Positions 36,478 to 45,149 of a stretch of DNA of 64,000 bases are shown here, one piece after another. A program made the position numbers and the translations under genes. Location: NCBI RefSeq assembly GCF_049316285.1, contig NZ_JBMOXA010000023.1:1-64000 (forward strand), given 5' to 3'. Numbering within the stretch: position 1 is the first letter of the stretch; the number at the start of each line of letters is the position of its first letter. Source of the stretch: Rhodoferax_B sp049316285 (GTDB taxonomy: Bacteria > Pseudomonadota > Gammaproteobacteria > Burkholderiales > Burkholderiaceae_C). Under the pieces are notes generated by a model. That model was not told where the DNA came from. It ran no database searches and saw only the letters and a program-made list of their open reading frames with translations.

Positions 36478-37254
36478 TCAGTTGCCGTCGCTGATGGTGG
36501 TACCACCGTCGACCACAAGGTTGTGGCCGGTGATGAAGCCACCTGCCGCGCTGGCCAGCATGACGGCGACACCGGCGATTTCATGGGGCTCTCCGACGCG
36601 ACGCAGTGGCGTCAGGGACAGGCGACGTTGCATGAACTCGGCATTGCCGAGCAGGCTGCTGGCCAAGGGGGTGTGGATCAGGCCGGGAGAGATGGCGTTC
36701 ACACGCACGCCGCTGGGTCCCCATTCCACTGCCAGGTTGCGCGCGAGTTGCGCCAGTGCAGCCTTGGACAGGCCATACAGGCCAATCGACTTGTTGCCGC
36801 GCAGGCCTGCAATGCTAGACATCAGAATGACATTGCCACCCCCGCGCTGTGCCATGGCGGGGATCAAGCTGGTGCTCAAGGCCACTGCCGACCGCAGGTT
36901 GATGTCCATGACTTGCTGCCAGTGGGCTTCGGTGGTCTCGGCCACGGGACCTGCAGGCCCCTGCACACCAGCGTTGCAGACCAGCACATCGACCGGCCCA
37001 TGCCGGGCCAACACATCCGCCGCCAGGGCTTTGGCCGACGCAAAGGTCGAGAGATCACCGGGCAGCGCGCAGGCCAGTCCGCCAGCCTGGCGCAAAGACA
37101 TGGCTGCCTGTTCGCAGGCCTGAGGCTGGAGGTCGGACACCAGCACCGTGGCGCCGTGGGCGGCCAGCGCCTGGGCGATGCTGGCGCCCAGGCCGCCCGT
37201 GGCACCGGTGACCAAGGCCAGCTTGCCGCTGAGGTCGAACAGTGTTGAGGGCAC
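36478..37254 (-). CDS. Short-chain dehydrogenase/reductase
   Basis: A 258-residue classical SDR with the cofactor motif TGATGGLGASIAQAL (about residues 16-30), NAG in VCNAGVQGP, the catalytic Ser in LMSSIAGLRG and Y-x3-K in YGLSKAAL. The C-terminal AGVAVMLASAAGGFITGHNLVVDGG is standard. Similar to gluconate 5-dehydrogenase-type enzymes acting on sugar acids, but the family is broad. It starts 6 nt after the stop of the Bug gene upstream on this strand. Confidence 0.9.
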   Translation of the reverse strand: MPSTLFDLSGKLALVTGATGGLGASIAQALAAHGATVLVSDLQPQACEQAAMSLRQAGGLACALPGDLSTFASAKALAADVLARHGPVDVLVCNAGVQGPAGPVAETTEAHWQQVMDINLRSAVALSTSLIPAMAQRGGGNVILMSSIAGLRGNKSIGLYGLSKAALAQLARNLAVEWGPSGVRVNAISPGLIHTPLASSLLGNAEFMQRRLSLTPLRRVGEPHEIAGVAVMLASAAGGFITGHNLVVDGGTTISDGN

Positions 37255-37260
37255 GCGGCT

Positions 37261-38241
37261 TTACTCCAGTACCACGCCGGCGCTGCGAATCGCGCCGCCC
37301 CATCGGTCGGTCTCAGACTGGATGTAACGCGCGAAGTCGGCCCCGCTTTGGGGGGCGGGTGTCACACCCAGGTCGCCAAAGCGGCGCTTGATTTCGTCGG
37401 ATTCGACGGCCTGCACCACCAGGCTGTGCAGTTGTTTCACGACATCGTCTGGTGTGCCACTGCGTACCACCACACCGGTCCAGCCGGGGGCATTCAGGCT
37501 GGGGTAGCCGAGTTCTGTCATCGTCGGCACCTGTGGCAAACGCTCCAGGCGTTTTTCGGAGCCAACGACGGCCAGCGCGCGTAGTTTTCCTTCCTGCACA
37601 TAGGGCTGGCTGTTGGCGGTGACGTCCAGCATCACATTGATGTGGCCGCCCAGCAGGTCTTGTACCGCGGGTGCGGCGCCTTTGTAGGCCACGTGGGTGA
37701 AGTTGCCCTTGGTCTCGCGCTTGAGCATCTCCATCCAGATGTGTGGCTGGCTGCCCATGCCGTAGGAACCATAGGTGATGCCTTGATCCTCCTTGGCGGC
37801 CTTGCTGGCCTTCAGCAGGTCGTCCAGCGTTTTGATCGGGCTGTTGGCGGGCACCACCAGCAGCAGGCTGGAGGTGAGCAGCCGGGTCAGTGGCGTGAAG
37901 TCTTTGAGGGTGTTGTAGTTCAGCTTGGGGTAGAGCGCTGCATTCATGGCGAACGGGCCGATGTCGCCATAAAACAAGGTGTGGCCGTCAGCCGGTTGCT
38001 GCTTCACGTAGATGGCTGCAATCTGGCCGCCGGCGCCGGGCTTGTTTTCGACAATCACCGGTTGTTTCAGCGCGGTGGAGATGTGCTGCGTGAGTACACG
38101 CGACACTGCATCACCAAAACCACCCGCGGGATATGGCACGACCCAGGTGATGGGGCGGCGCGGAAAGGCGGGTTGTGCAAACGCTGCCGGGGCCAGGCCT
38201 AGCGCGGCAGAGGACAGAACGAGTGAACGCCGAGAAATCAT
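37261..38241 (-). CDS. Bug/TctC family binding protein
   Basis: A 326-residue periplasmic binding protein with the start MISRRSLVLSSAALGLAPA as export signal and the Bug signature FPRRPITWVVPYPAGGFGD. KQPVIVENKPGAGGQIAA and VPTMTELGYPSLNAPGW are typical. Start set at 38241 because GGAGACC lies just upstream; open sequence extending further has no family similarity. It is first in a four-gene minus-strand unit with SDR, FAH and epimerase-like genes and follows an AraC regulator, so it probably binds the substrate of those enzymes. Confidence 0.9.
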   Translation of the reverse strand: MISRRSLVLSSAALGLAPAAFAQPAFPRRPITWVVPYPAGGFGDAVSRVLTQHISTALKQPVIVENKPGAGGQIAAIYVKQQPADGHTLFYGDIGPFAMNAALYPKLNYNTLKDFTPLTRLLTSSLLLVVPANSPIKTLDDLLKASKAAKEDQGITYGSYGMGSQPHIWMEMLKRETKGNFTHVAYKGAAPAVQDLLGGHINVMLDVTANSQPYVQEGKLRALAVVGSEKRLERLPQVPTMTELGYPSLNAPGWTGVVVRSGTPDDVVKQLHSLVVQAVESDEIKRRFGDLGVTPAPQSGADFARYIQSETDRWGGAIRSAGVVLE

Positions 38242-38387
38242 GATGGTCTCCATGTTGTGAACGTGCCGTTGTGAGCGATTCACAACGGCCAGGTGCCGAT
38301 TCGCGGTCGGACATGGGTGCAGTATGGAGAGTCGGTTTTCGAGAAATGTCGATTTCCTGCGTTTTTTTGGAAATCGTGCGGTCGCCG

Positions 38388-39299
38388 CTAAAAACGCTGA
38401 CGCATTTGCAGCGGTGTCACTCCCCAGTGTTTTGAAAACGCCTGAGAGAAGTAGGAGAGCGATGAAAAGCCCAGCGCGCGCGCGATTTCGCTCACCGGGC
38501 GCCTGGTGTCCAAAAGCCATGTGCGCGCACGCTCCATGCGTATGCGCAGCACGAACTGATGCGGAGTGAGGCCGCTGGATAGCTTGAGGCAACGCGAAAA
38601 GTGGAACACGCTGAGGCGTGCTTCATGGGCCAAGGTGGCGGCCGCGAGGGGCTGGTCCAGGTTGTCCTTGACGAAGTTTTCCACGTGGCGCAGTTGCCAG
38701 GCGGAAAGCGGCGTTGATCTTTCCGATCGGCTCTGCGGTGCGCGGTAGTGCTCCAGCAGATGCACCGCCACACTGGTGGCAAGGCCCTCCGCAAACGCCG
38801 CATGCAGCGCACTGTTGTCGTGCAGCGCGAGCACCAGAACTTGCACCAGTTGTTGCAGTACCGGGTCTTTGGTGCCAAAGCAGCTGCGTAGCGCGAGGTG
38901 GGGAGCCTCTTCGCCATGCACACGCTGCAGCCACTGCGGGGACAAGTCCAGATGCAGGTTGTCGCGTTCCTGCTCGGTTCTCCAGAAACTTGGCGTGTGT
39001 GCGGGCAGTATCACGACTTCGCCCGGGGCCCACTGGCGCCACTGGCTTTCGTTGCCGTGGCGCTGGAACAAGCCGGTACTTTGGCCGTGCCGGACGATGA
39101 TGCAATGTTTTCCGGCCGCCGGGATGTACAAGTCTTCGGCGTCCGCCCGCTGATGCCAGAGCGACAGCCCATGCCATGGCAGACCTTTGCTGGAGCACAA
39201 AATCTGCTCGGGAGGGACGGCGTCCAAGGGCTCGGCAACGTAGCCTTGTTCAGCTGCCCGCCAACGGCGGCTGTCTACGTCGATAGATTGGGCAAGCAT
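38388..39299 (-). CDS. AraC family transcriptional regulator
   Basis: A 303-residue regulator with an AraC-type cupin sensor (about residues 40-170) and C-terminal AraC DNA-binding domain: LSVFHFSRCLKLSSGLTPHQF and SEIARALGFSSLSYFSQAFSK near the end. The GVTPLQMR finish matches the family. It lies between the vanAB-like genes and the Bug-SDR-FAH-epimerase unit on the same strand, and probably controls the latter. It is unrelated in sensor sequence to the AraC protein at 29129. Confidence 0.9.
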   Translation of the reverse strand: MLAQSIDVDSRRWRAAEQGYVAEPLDAVPPEQILCSSKGLPWHGLSLWHQRADAEDLYIPAAGKHCIIVRHGQSTGLFQRHGNESQWRQWAPGEVVILPAHTPSFWRTEQERDNLHLDLSPQWLQRVHGEEAPHLALRSCFGTKDPVLQQLVQVLVLALHDNSALHAAFAEGLATSVAVHLLEHYRAPQSRSERSTPLSAWQLRHVENFVKDNLDQPLAAATLAHEARLSVFHFSRCLKLSSGLTPHQFVLRIRMERARTWLLDTRRPVSEIARALGFSSLSYFSQAFSKHWGVTPLQMRQRF

Positions 39300-39393
39300 G
39301 GTGGGCGGTCGGCAGATGGCGTCTAGGTCGTTGGCATATCTTAGTTCGATTCCTTGGTTCGATTCTTACCGGCGTTTGCTCAAGCGCGAACGG

Positions 39394-40392
39394 TTATAGA
39401 TCCAGCACCAGGCGTTGGCTCTTGGCGCGCGAGCAGCAGATGAGCATCTGATCGTTGGCGGCCTTTTCATCGGCTGTCAGATACGCGTCCCGGTGATCCG
39501 GTTCGCCCTGCAGAACCCGCGTGATACAGGTGCCGCAAATGCCTTGTTCACAGGAGGTTTCGACCTCCACGCCGGCCGCCAGCAACGACTCGGCGATGGA
39601 AACCCCGGCTTGAATCGGAATGACGCGCCCGCTGCGGCGAAGTTCGACGCAGAAAGCATCGCCAGCGTTCAAGGCGACCGGGTCGACAGACGCACCGAAC
39701 AGCTCGAAATGCACACGTTGCGCGTCCCACCCGGCCTGATCGGCGGCCTGCCGCGCTACATCGATGAAACCCTTGGGGCCACAAACGTAGAGATGTGTGC
39801 CGGGAGGCTGCGCGGCGACCACCTGCGCAAGGTCGGCCCGTGCCTGGGCTTCGCCCTCGACATACAGGCGCGTGTGCTGGGCGTAGCCTGCGTCTTGCAA
39901 GTGCTGTGCAAACGCCATACGTTCGCGGCTGCGCGCCGCATAGTGCAACTCAAATGGCACATTGCGTTGGTGCAGTGTGTCGGCCATGCACAGAATCGGC
40001 GTAATCCCTATGCCAGCCGCCAGCAGCAAAATGGGGGCTGCATTTTCTTCCAGCTCGAAGTGGTTTTTCGGTGTGCTGCACCACAGCGTGTCGCCGACTT
40101 GAACCTGGTCATGCATGGCGGCAGAGCCACCGCGCGAGTCTGGCGCGCGCAGCACACCAATGCGGTAGGTCTTGCCGTCCGGTGGTGCCCATAACGAATA
40201 CTGCCGCTTGAGGCCTGCACGCACCTCTACCTCCAGGTGCGCGCCAGGGCTGAAGTGTGGCAGGGTGCTTGCGTCCGGGGCTTGGAGTTCGAATCCGGCG
40301 ATGTCCTGCGCCAGCGCGACTTTGCGCACCACACGCAGCATCAAGCCTTTGGTGTTGGCCGCCACGGAGGCCGCGTGATCCATGATTTCCAT
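39394..40392 (-). CDS. Phthalate-dioxygenase-reductase/VanB-type oxidoreductase
   Basis: A 332-residue class IA reductase that passes electrons from NAD(P)H through flavin and a 2Fe-2S centre to a Rieske oxygenase. Order: flavin-binding barrel (RQYSLWAP), NAD domain (AAGIGITPILCMA; YVCGPKGFID) and C-terminal plant-type ferredoxin with C281, C286, C289 (CEQGICGTC) and C319. The ATG overlaps the oxygenase stop (TAATG), so the two are translated together. The partner is the Rieske oxygenase at 40392-41480; vanillate or another methoxy-aromatic acid is the probable substrate. Confidence 0.92.
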   Translation of the reverse strand: MEIMDHAASVAANTKGLMLRVVRKVALAQDIAGFELQAPDASTLPHFSPGAHLEVEVRAGLKRQYSLWAPPDGKTYRIGVLRAPDSRGGSAAMHDQVQVGDTLWCSTPKNHFELEENAAPILLLAAGIGITPILCMADTLHQRNVPFELHYAARSRERMAFAQHLQDAGYAQHTRLYVEGEAQARADLAQVVAAQPPGTHLYVCGPKGFIDVARQAADQAGWDAQRVHFELFGASVDPVALNAGDAFCVELRRSGRVIPIQAGVSIAESLLAAGVEVETSCEQGICGTCITRVLQGEPDHRDAYLTADEKAANDQMLICCSRAKSQRLVLDL

Positions 40393-41480
40393 TAAACGCT
40401 CTCCGACATGTTTTCCGCTGAGGCTTGACGCTTGAGAATGCCCGCGATGACACGGCGGGCGCGATTCGGGCCTACGTCGACGTGGATGTCTATCATCGGC
40501 CGCGGGCCAAAACGCAACTGGTTGCGGTACTGCGCTTCGATCACGATCTTGTCTTCTTCGAACGTGGCTGCGGTTTGGTCGACCACCAATTGGGTCACAT
40601 CGTCGCGATCCGGGTGCGGGTTGGTGGCAATCGTCCAGAAATAGTGGGCGGTGGTCTCGGTCTCGGGCGTCACGCCGTGAAAACCGCGCATGTGAAAACC
40701 TTCGCGTTGCGGGTCATCGAGTGCGCCCGTACCCTGGTCCATTGCGCCGGTCCAGACCTGGATGTGCGAGAGCTTGAACTCCACCTCCTGCCAACGGTCG
40801 ATCTTGCCTTTGAAAGGCCATGCGGCGCTGTAGGTCGGTGGTGGATCCGATTCGGGCATCCAGCGGATCACGCGCACCACCTCGTCCTCCTGCTCCACCT
40901 TCAGCTGGGCATTCATGTGGATCTTGGCGTTGCCGCCAATGGTTTTCAGATGCACATAACCCAGGTGGCTCAAGTCCAGCAGATTGTCGTGTATGAGTTG
41001 GTAGGGGGCATCGTAGTGGTAGACGTCGCCGTCGAACTTGTAGCGAGGGTCACTATGCACCGGGTAGGCCGGCGGCGCGCAGTTGGGCTGCGAGTCGGGC
41101 GTAGAGCCCACCCATAACCACAAGATCTGGTCGCGTTCGCGCAGCGGATAGGAGCGCACCTTGGCTTTGGCCGGAATACGCTCCTGGCCCGGAATCTCGA
41201 TGCAGTGGCCGGCGCTGTTAAACAGCAGCCCGTGGTAGCCGCAGCGCAGACCGTCCTTCTCCAGCGTGCCACACGACAGCGGCAGTTCACGGTGGCAGCA
41301 ACGGTCTTCCAGCGCGCCCACTGCACCGTCGGGTGTGCGAAACAACACCATGGGCCGCGAAAGCAGGGTGCGCCCGACGGGCTTGTCCTTCAGTTCCCAG
41401 GAGAAACCGGCGACGTACCAGCGGTCAAGTGGAAAAGCGTTGGTGGAAGCCTGCAGAGGCAGTTCTGATGGGGCGTTCAT
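40392..41480 (-). CDS. Rieske non-heme iron oxygenase, vanillate O-demethylase oxygenase-like
   Basis: A 362-residue oxygenase. The Rieske centre is C61-x-H63 and C80-x2-H83 (RCCHRE and LRCGYHG); mononuclear iron ligands H172 and H177 lie in LLDLSHLGYVH, with D169 as bridging residue. Size and pattern resemble VanA, which demethylates vanillate to protocatechuate and formaldehyde; TsaM and related sulfonate or ether-cleaving enzymes are alternatives. ATG at 41480 (MNAPSELPL) is chosen; upstream in-frame sequence is not family-like. A formaldehyde dehydrogenase under the same type of operator (43850) supports a demethylase. Confidence 0.88.
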   Translation of the reverse strand: MNAPSELPLQASTNAFPLDRWYVAGFSWELKDKPVGRTLLSRPMVLFRTPDGAVGALEDRCCHRELPLSCGTLEKDGLRCGYHGLLFNSAGHCIEIPGQERIPAKAKVRSYPLRERDQILWLWVGSTPDSQPNCAPPAYPVHSDPRYKFDGDVYHYDAPYQLIHDNLLDLSHLGYVHLKTIGGNAKIHMNAQLKVEQEDEVVRVIRWMPESDPPPTYSAAWPFKGKIDRWQEVEFKLSHIQVWTGAMDQGTGALDDPQREGFHMRGFHGVTPETETTAHYFWTIATNPHPDRDDVTQLVVDQTAATFEEDKIVIEAQYRNQLRFGPRPMIDIHVDVGPNRARRVIAGILKRQASAENMSESV

Positions 41481-41520
41481 GGTTTTGGACTTTCTGGTGT
41501 CAGGAGAATATGGGGTTGAG

Positions 41521-42948
41521 TCAAGTGGAGAGTGGCCGTCCATTTGCAAACGGCGCTGGTTCGGATCCACCCTGGATACGGGCTCTTTCTGCAACAGGCT
41601 CTGCGGATTCCGGTGTTGCCAACCGGTGCATCAGCACCACCAGCGCCGCTGCCACAAAGGCCATGCCGTAGCCCAGATACAACTGGGTCGGACGCAACTG
41701 CGCATCGATCAGCGCCCCGGCGACCAAGGGCGAAACGATGGCGCCAATACGCCCTACGCCTATACCCCAACCCACACCCGTGACGCGGACCTCGGCGTCG
41801 TACACCATGGGGGCGATGGCATAAAGACCGGCTACGCAGGCGTTGACGAAGGCGCCAATGAGGAATGCCAACACGTAATAGGCGGCCAAGGAGTTGCTGC
41901 CACCGACAAAAACGCAGAGCAAGCCAGCGGCGATCAGCATGAACAACGCCAGTACCCGGTGCATGCGGAACTTCGCACCCAAAACACCCAGCAGCGCCGT
42001 GCCAAAGATGCCGCCCAGGCTTAGTAAGACGCCTGCGGTCACGCCTTGTTCGCGCGTCAGGCCCGATGCGGCCAAGAGCTTGGGCGTCCAGCTCATGACG
42101 AAGTAGAAGCCGAACATTGTGAGGAAAAACGAGGCCCACACCAGCACCGTAGGGCGAGCCAGTTCGCGCGAGAAAAGTGAGCGCAAGCGGCTGGTTTTGA
42201 GAGATGCTTTCTCGGGTGCTGGCGGCAGCGTTTGCAGCGGTTCTAGCCCCATGCGGAGCAGCAGGGTGTTGACCTTGCGTAACAAGGCATCGCCATGTGG
42301 CCGGGTCAGCAGATAGTCTATGGATTCGGGGAGTCGCCAAAACACCAGCAGTGCCATGGCCAAGGTGGCCAGGCCACCAAACATGAAGACCGAGCGCCAG
42401 CCAAAGGCCGATAACAACCACACCGCGATGGTGCCGCCAATGGTGGCGCCCAATGCATAACCAGTGGATTGCAGGCTCACCGCCAGCCCGCGCCAGCGGC
42501 GCGAGGCGTATTCGCTGGCGATGACGTTGCTGCAGGCCAGGATGCCGCCGACACCCAAACCCGTGAGCACACGCAGCGCCGCCAGTTCTTGTGGTGACCG
42601 TGCCCATGCGGAAAGCAACATGCCTGCCCCCGACACCACCAGGCAGCCGAGCGTTAAAGGTCGGCGGCCGATGCGGTCGGCCCACGGGGCGACGAAGAGT
42701 GAACCACCGGCCATGCCGAACAACCCGGCGCTCAACAGAAAACCCAACTGCGCGCCGCTGAGCTGCCACTCGGCCGACACCGAGGCTGCGGTAAAGGCCA
42801 TGACCAGCACGTCAAAGCCGTCGATCATGTTCAGCAGCATACAAACGGCCACGGTGGACCATTGGTAGAAGGACATGCTGCGGTTGTCTATAGCCGTGCG
42901 AATGCTTGTGGGTGCGGACGTGGCGCCGGCCTGATCTGAGGTCTTCAT
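41521..42948 (-). CDS. MFS transporter, aromatic acid:H+ symporter (AAHS) family
   Basis: A 475-residue inner-membrane permease with twelve predicted segments. MLNMIDGFDVLVMAFTAA in TM1 carries the D-G-x-D motif of AAHS transporters such as PcaK/VanK, and GSLFVAPWADRIGRRPL is the conserved loop. It is first in the transcript leading to the Rieske oxygenase (40 nt apart), so it likely imports the methoxy-aromatic substrate. A MarR-type operator lies 13 nt upstream of its start, over the likely promoter. Confidence 0.93.
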   Translation of the reverse strand: MKTSDQAGATSAPTSIRTAIDNRSMSFYQWSTVAVCMLLNMIDGFDVLVMAFTAASVSAEWQLSGAQLGFLLSAGLFGMAGGSLFVAPWADRIGRRPLTLGCLVVSGAGMLLSAWARSPQELAALRVLTGLGVGGILACSNVIASEYASRRWRGLAVSLQSTGYALGATIGGTIAVWLLSAFGWRSVFMFGGLATLAMALLVFWRLPESIDYLLTRPHGDALLRKVNTLLLRMGLEPLQTLPPAPEKASLKTSRLRSLFSRELARPTVLVWASFFLTMFGFYFVMSWTPKLLAASGLTREQGVTAGVLLSLGGIFGTALLGVLGAKFRMHRVLALFMLIAAGLLCVFVGGSNSLAAYYVLAFLIGAFVNACVAGLYAIAPMVYDAEVRVTGVGWGIGVGRIGAIVSPLVAGALIDAQLRPTQLYLGYGMAFVAAALVVLMHRLATPESAEPVAERARIQGGSEPAPFANGRPLST

Positions 42949-42961
42949 CGTGTCTCTTTTG

Positions 42962-42995
42962 TTCAGTATGCTGAATGTGATTCAGTTTACTGAAT
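42962..42995. promoter_or_regulatory. Double palindromic operator (MarR type) before the MFS-vanAB unit
   Basis: Two adjacent perfect inverted repeats, TTCAG-TATG-CTGAA (42962-42975) and ATTCAG-TTTA-CTGAAT (42980-42995), with centres 19 bp apart. The same arrangement occurs at 47650. The MarR gene at 43615 is the natural candidate to bind both; its binding here should block transcription of the transporter and oxygenase genes. Confidence 0.75.
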
Positions 42996-43099
42996 GATGA
43001 TGCAGGAAAAAATCGGGTAAACCCTGAAATCAGATGGTGGGCCGAATGGGGATGGATGTGCAGCCCACCTGGCCAAGCACCACGTGGGCTGGCGCGATG

Positions 43100-43615
43100 T
43101 CAGCGCCCCGAGCGTGTTGTCTTTGGCTCGGCGCTGGGTTCCGTCTGCGAGGCGTGTGGCAAGGTGCCGTTGTGAATGTGCACGAACTTTTTCAGGATGC
43201 GCTTGAACTCGGCTTGTTCCTCGGGCAGCAGGTCTGCCAGCAGCCTTTCGCGGAGTTCGTGCACACCGGGCACAAATTGCTGCAGCATCTCCTCGCCTGC
43301 GGGGCTCAGCGTCAGGCTGCGCTGGCGGCGCGGTAGCAGTTCGCGGGAGATCCAGCCCTTGGCTTCAAGCCGAACGGCTATGTCTGCGGTGGTCGAAGTG
43401 TCTAGCGCGACCAGTTTCGCCAGGGTCACTTGGTCTATTCCCGGTCGTTCCTGCAGCATGCGCATGACGGCGTACTGCACCGGCGTGACCTCGGGGCCTA
43501 TGACCTCCCTGAACATCGCCAACGCGATTTGCTGCGCGCGCCGAATCAGGTGGCCCGGCTGGTCATACAGGTCCAAGGACAGTTGGTCGGGCTTCTCTTT
43601 TTGGGGCTTTGCCAT
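43100..43615 (-). CDS. MarR family transcriptional regulator
   Basis: A 171-residue winged-helix regulator with the MarR layout: dimerisation helices, HTH around residues 50-85 (LQERPGIDQVTLAKLVALDTS is split by the turn, then TTADIAVRLEAKGWI) and wing with RRQRSLTLSPAGEEML. Such proteins usually repress aromatic catabolic genes and release DNA when the aromatic acid binds. It lies at the end of the minus-strand unit containing the binding protein, porin and formaldehyde dehydrogenase, and next to the divergent-geometry operator at 42962. Autoregulation through 47650 is possible if the unit is transcribed as one. Confidence 0.9.
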   Translation of the reverse strand: MAKPQKEKPDQLSLDLYDQPGHLIRRAQQIALAMFREVIGPEVTPVQYAVMRMLQERPGIDQVTLAKLVALDTSTTADIAVRLEAKGWISRELLPRRQRSLTLSPAGEEMLQQFVPGVHELRERLLADLLPEEQAEFKRILKKFVHIHNGTLPHASQTEPSAEPKTTRSGR

Positions 43616-43849
43616 CGGTGTGTGCAGGTCTTATGCGAACGGGCTCGAAAGCCACGCCGCAGTCTACCCCACAGGGCACCCTTGTTCGAGAAGCAGCAGG
43701 TCAAGAAGTAGGGGCCTCTTTGACGGAGGGCTGCTGGCGAATCCTGTACCGTCGGCCCAAAAAAGGGCTTGGCGGGCGGCACCGCCAAGGCAATCGTTGG
43801 CGCAATGGTGTTGACGGTCGCTGCGCCGCTGGCGCGTCAAAACCCTCGC

Positions 43850-45046
43850 TTAGTGGCTCAGTTGGCCATGCGGATCAATGACGAATTTGACCGGGGCTCC
43901 GGCATCGAACTGCGCATAACCTGCAGGCGCCTCATCCAGGGAAATCAGCTTTACACCCACGATGTCGGCAATTTTGATGCGCTCCCAGAGAATCGCTTGC
44001 ATCAGGGCACGGTTGTATTGGATGACGGGCGTTTGCCCCGTCATGAAGCTGTGCGACTTGGCCCAACCCAGCCCCAGGCGAATGCTCAGCGAACCAGTCT
44101 TGGCGGCCTTGTCCACACCGCCCGGATCGTCCGTGACGTACAAACCCGGAATGCCGATTTTGCCGGCCGCGCGTGTGACCTCCATCAGCGAGTTCAACAC
44201 CGTGGCGGGGGCTTCGTGTTGTGCCCCTTCGTGGCCATGGCCACGCGCTTCAAAGCCTACAGCATCGATGGCACTGTCAACCTCGGGCACGCCGAGGATG
44301 GCGGCGATCTGCTCGGCCAGCGGGGTGTCGGTGGAGAGGTCTGCGATTTCAAAGCCAACACTCTTTGCATGCTGCAAGCGTGCCGGATTCACGTCGCCGA
44401 CGATCACCACGGCAGCGCCGAGCAAACGTGCCGAAGCGGCGGCAGCCAGGCCCACCGGGCCGGCGCCCGCGACATAGACCGTGCTGCCGGGCCCAACACC
44501 CGCGGTCACTGCACCGTGGTAGCCGGTGGGCAGGATGTCCGAGAGACAGGTCAGGTCGCGGATCTTTTCAATGGCTTGTGCCCGGTCCGGAAACTTGAGC
44601 AGGTTGAAGTCGGCGTAGGGCACCATCACGTACTCGGCCTGGCCGCCGATCCAGCCGCCCATGTCAACGTAGCCGTAGGCACCGCCGGGGCGGGATTCGT
44701 TGACGGTGAGGCAAACACCGGTCTGGCGCTCCTTGCACAAGCGGCAGCGGCCACAGGCCACATTGAAGGGCACGGAGACGATGTCGCCCACAGCCATTTG
44801 CTCCACATCTTTGCCGGCCTCAATGACCTCACCCGTGATCTCATGGCCGAGGACCAGACCCGCTGGCGCGGTGGTGCGGCCGCGCACCATGTGCTGGTCG
44901 GAGCCGCAGATGTTGGTGGTGAGCACTTTGAGGATGACACCGTGGTTGGCGGTGCGTCCCCTGGGGTTGATGAGCTTGGGGTAGTCGATGCTGCGCACCT
45001 CTACCTTGCCCTGCTCGACGTAGACAACACCTCTGTTGCTGGCCAT
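43850..45046 (-). CDS. fdhA: Glutathione-independent formaldehyde dehydrogenase (zinc alcohol dehydrogenase family)
   Basis: A 398-residue zinc- and NAD-dependent enzyme closely resembling Pseudomonas FdhA, which oxidises formaldehyde to formate without glutathione. Catalytic-zinc ligands C47 and H68 (NICGSDQH; GHE) and the structural zinc cysteines C98, C101, C104, C112 are all present; GAGPVGLAAAASARLLGA is the NAD motif. NRGVVYVEQGKVEV at the start and SLSIRLGLGWAKSHSF are FdhA-typical. It would remove formaldehyde released by the nearby Rieske O-demethylase, and shares the regulatory signal with it. Confidence 0.92.
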   Translation of the reverse strand: MASNRGVVYVEQGKVEVRSIDYPKLINPRGRTANHGVILKVLTTNICGSDQHMVRGRTTAPAGLVLGHEITGEVIEAGKDVEQMAVGDIVSVPFNVACGRCRLCKERQTGVCLTVNESRPGGAYGYVDMGGWIGGQAEYVMVPYADFNLLKFPDRAQAIEKIRDLTCLSDILPTGYHGAVTAGVGPGSTVYVAGAGPVGLAAAASARLLGAAVVIVGDVNPARLQHAKSVGFEIADLSTDTPLAEQIAAILGVPEVDSAIDAVGFEARGHGHEGAQHEAPATVLNSLMEVTRAAGKIGIPGLYVTDDPGGVDKAAKTGSLSIRLGLGWAKSHSFMTGQTPVIQYNRALMQAILWERIKIADIVGVKLISLDEAPAGYAQFDAGAPVKFVIDPHGQLSH

Positions 45047-45149
45047 GGTTCACTCTCCTTTGTGACAAAAATGAAAACCGCGCACCGCATCCTTGCGCGC
45101 GGAATGGATGCGGTTTGCAGTGGATGACTTGGTGAAGCTCAAGCAGCAG

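Noticed and set aside
33464..38241. The two Bug proteins as a sign of a full tripartite transporter here
   Set aside because: No TctA or TctB membrane genes occur in the window; Bug proteins are commonly orphaned in Burkholderiales.
43769..45127. 452-residue plus-strand open frame opposite fdhA
   Set aside because: The minus strand encodes a complete zinc dehydrogenase with all metal ligands; the plus frame shows only shadow composition.
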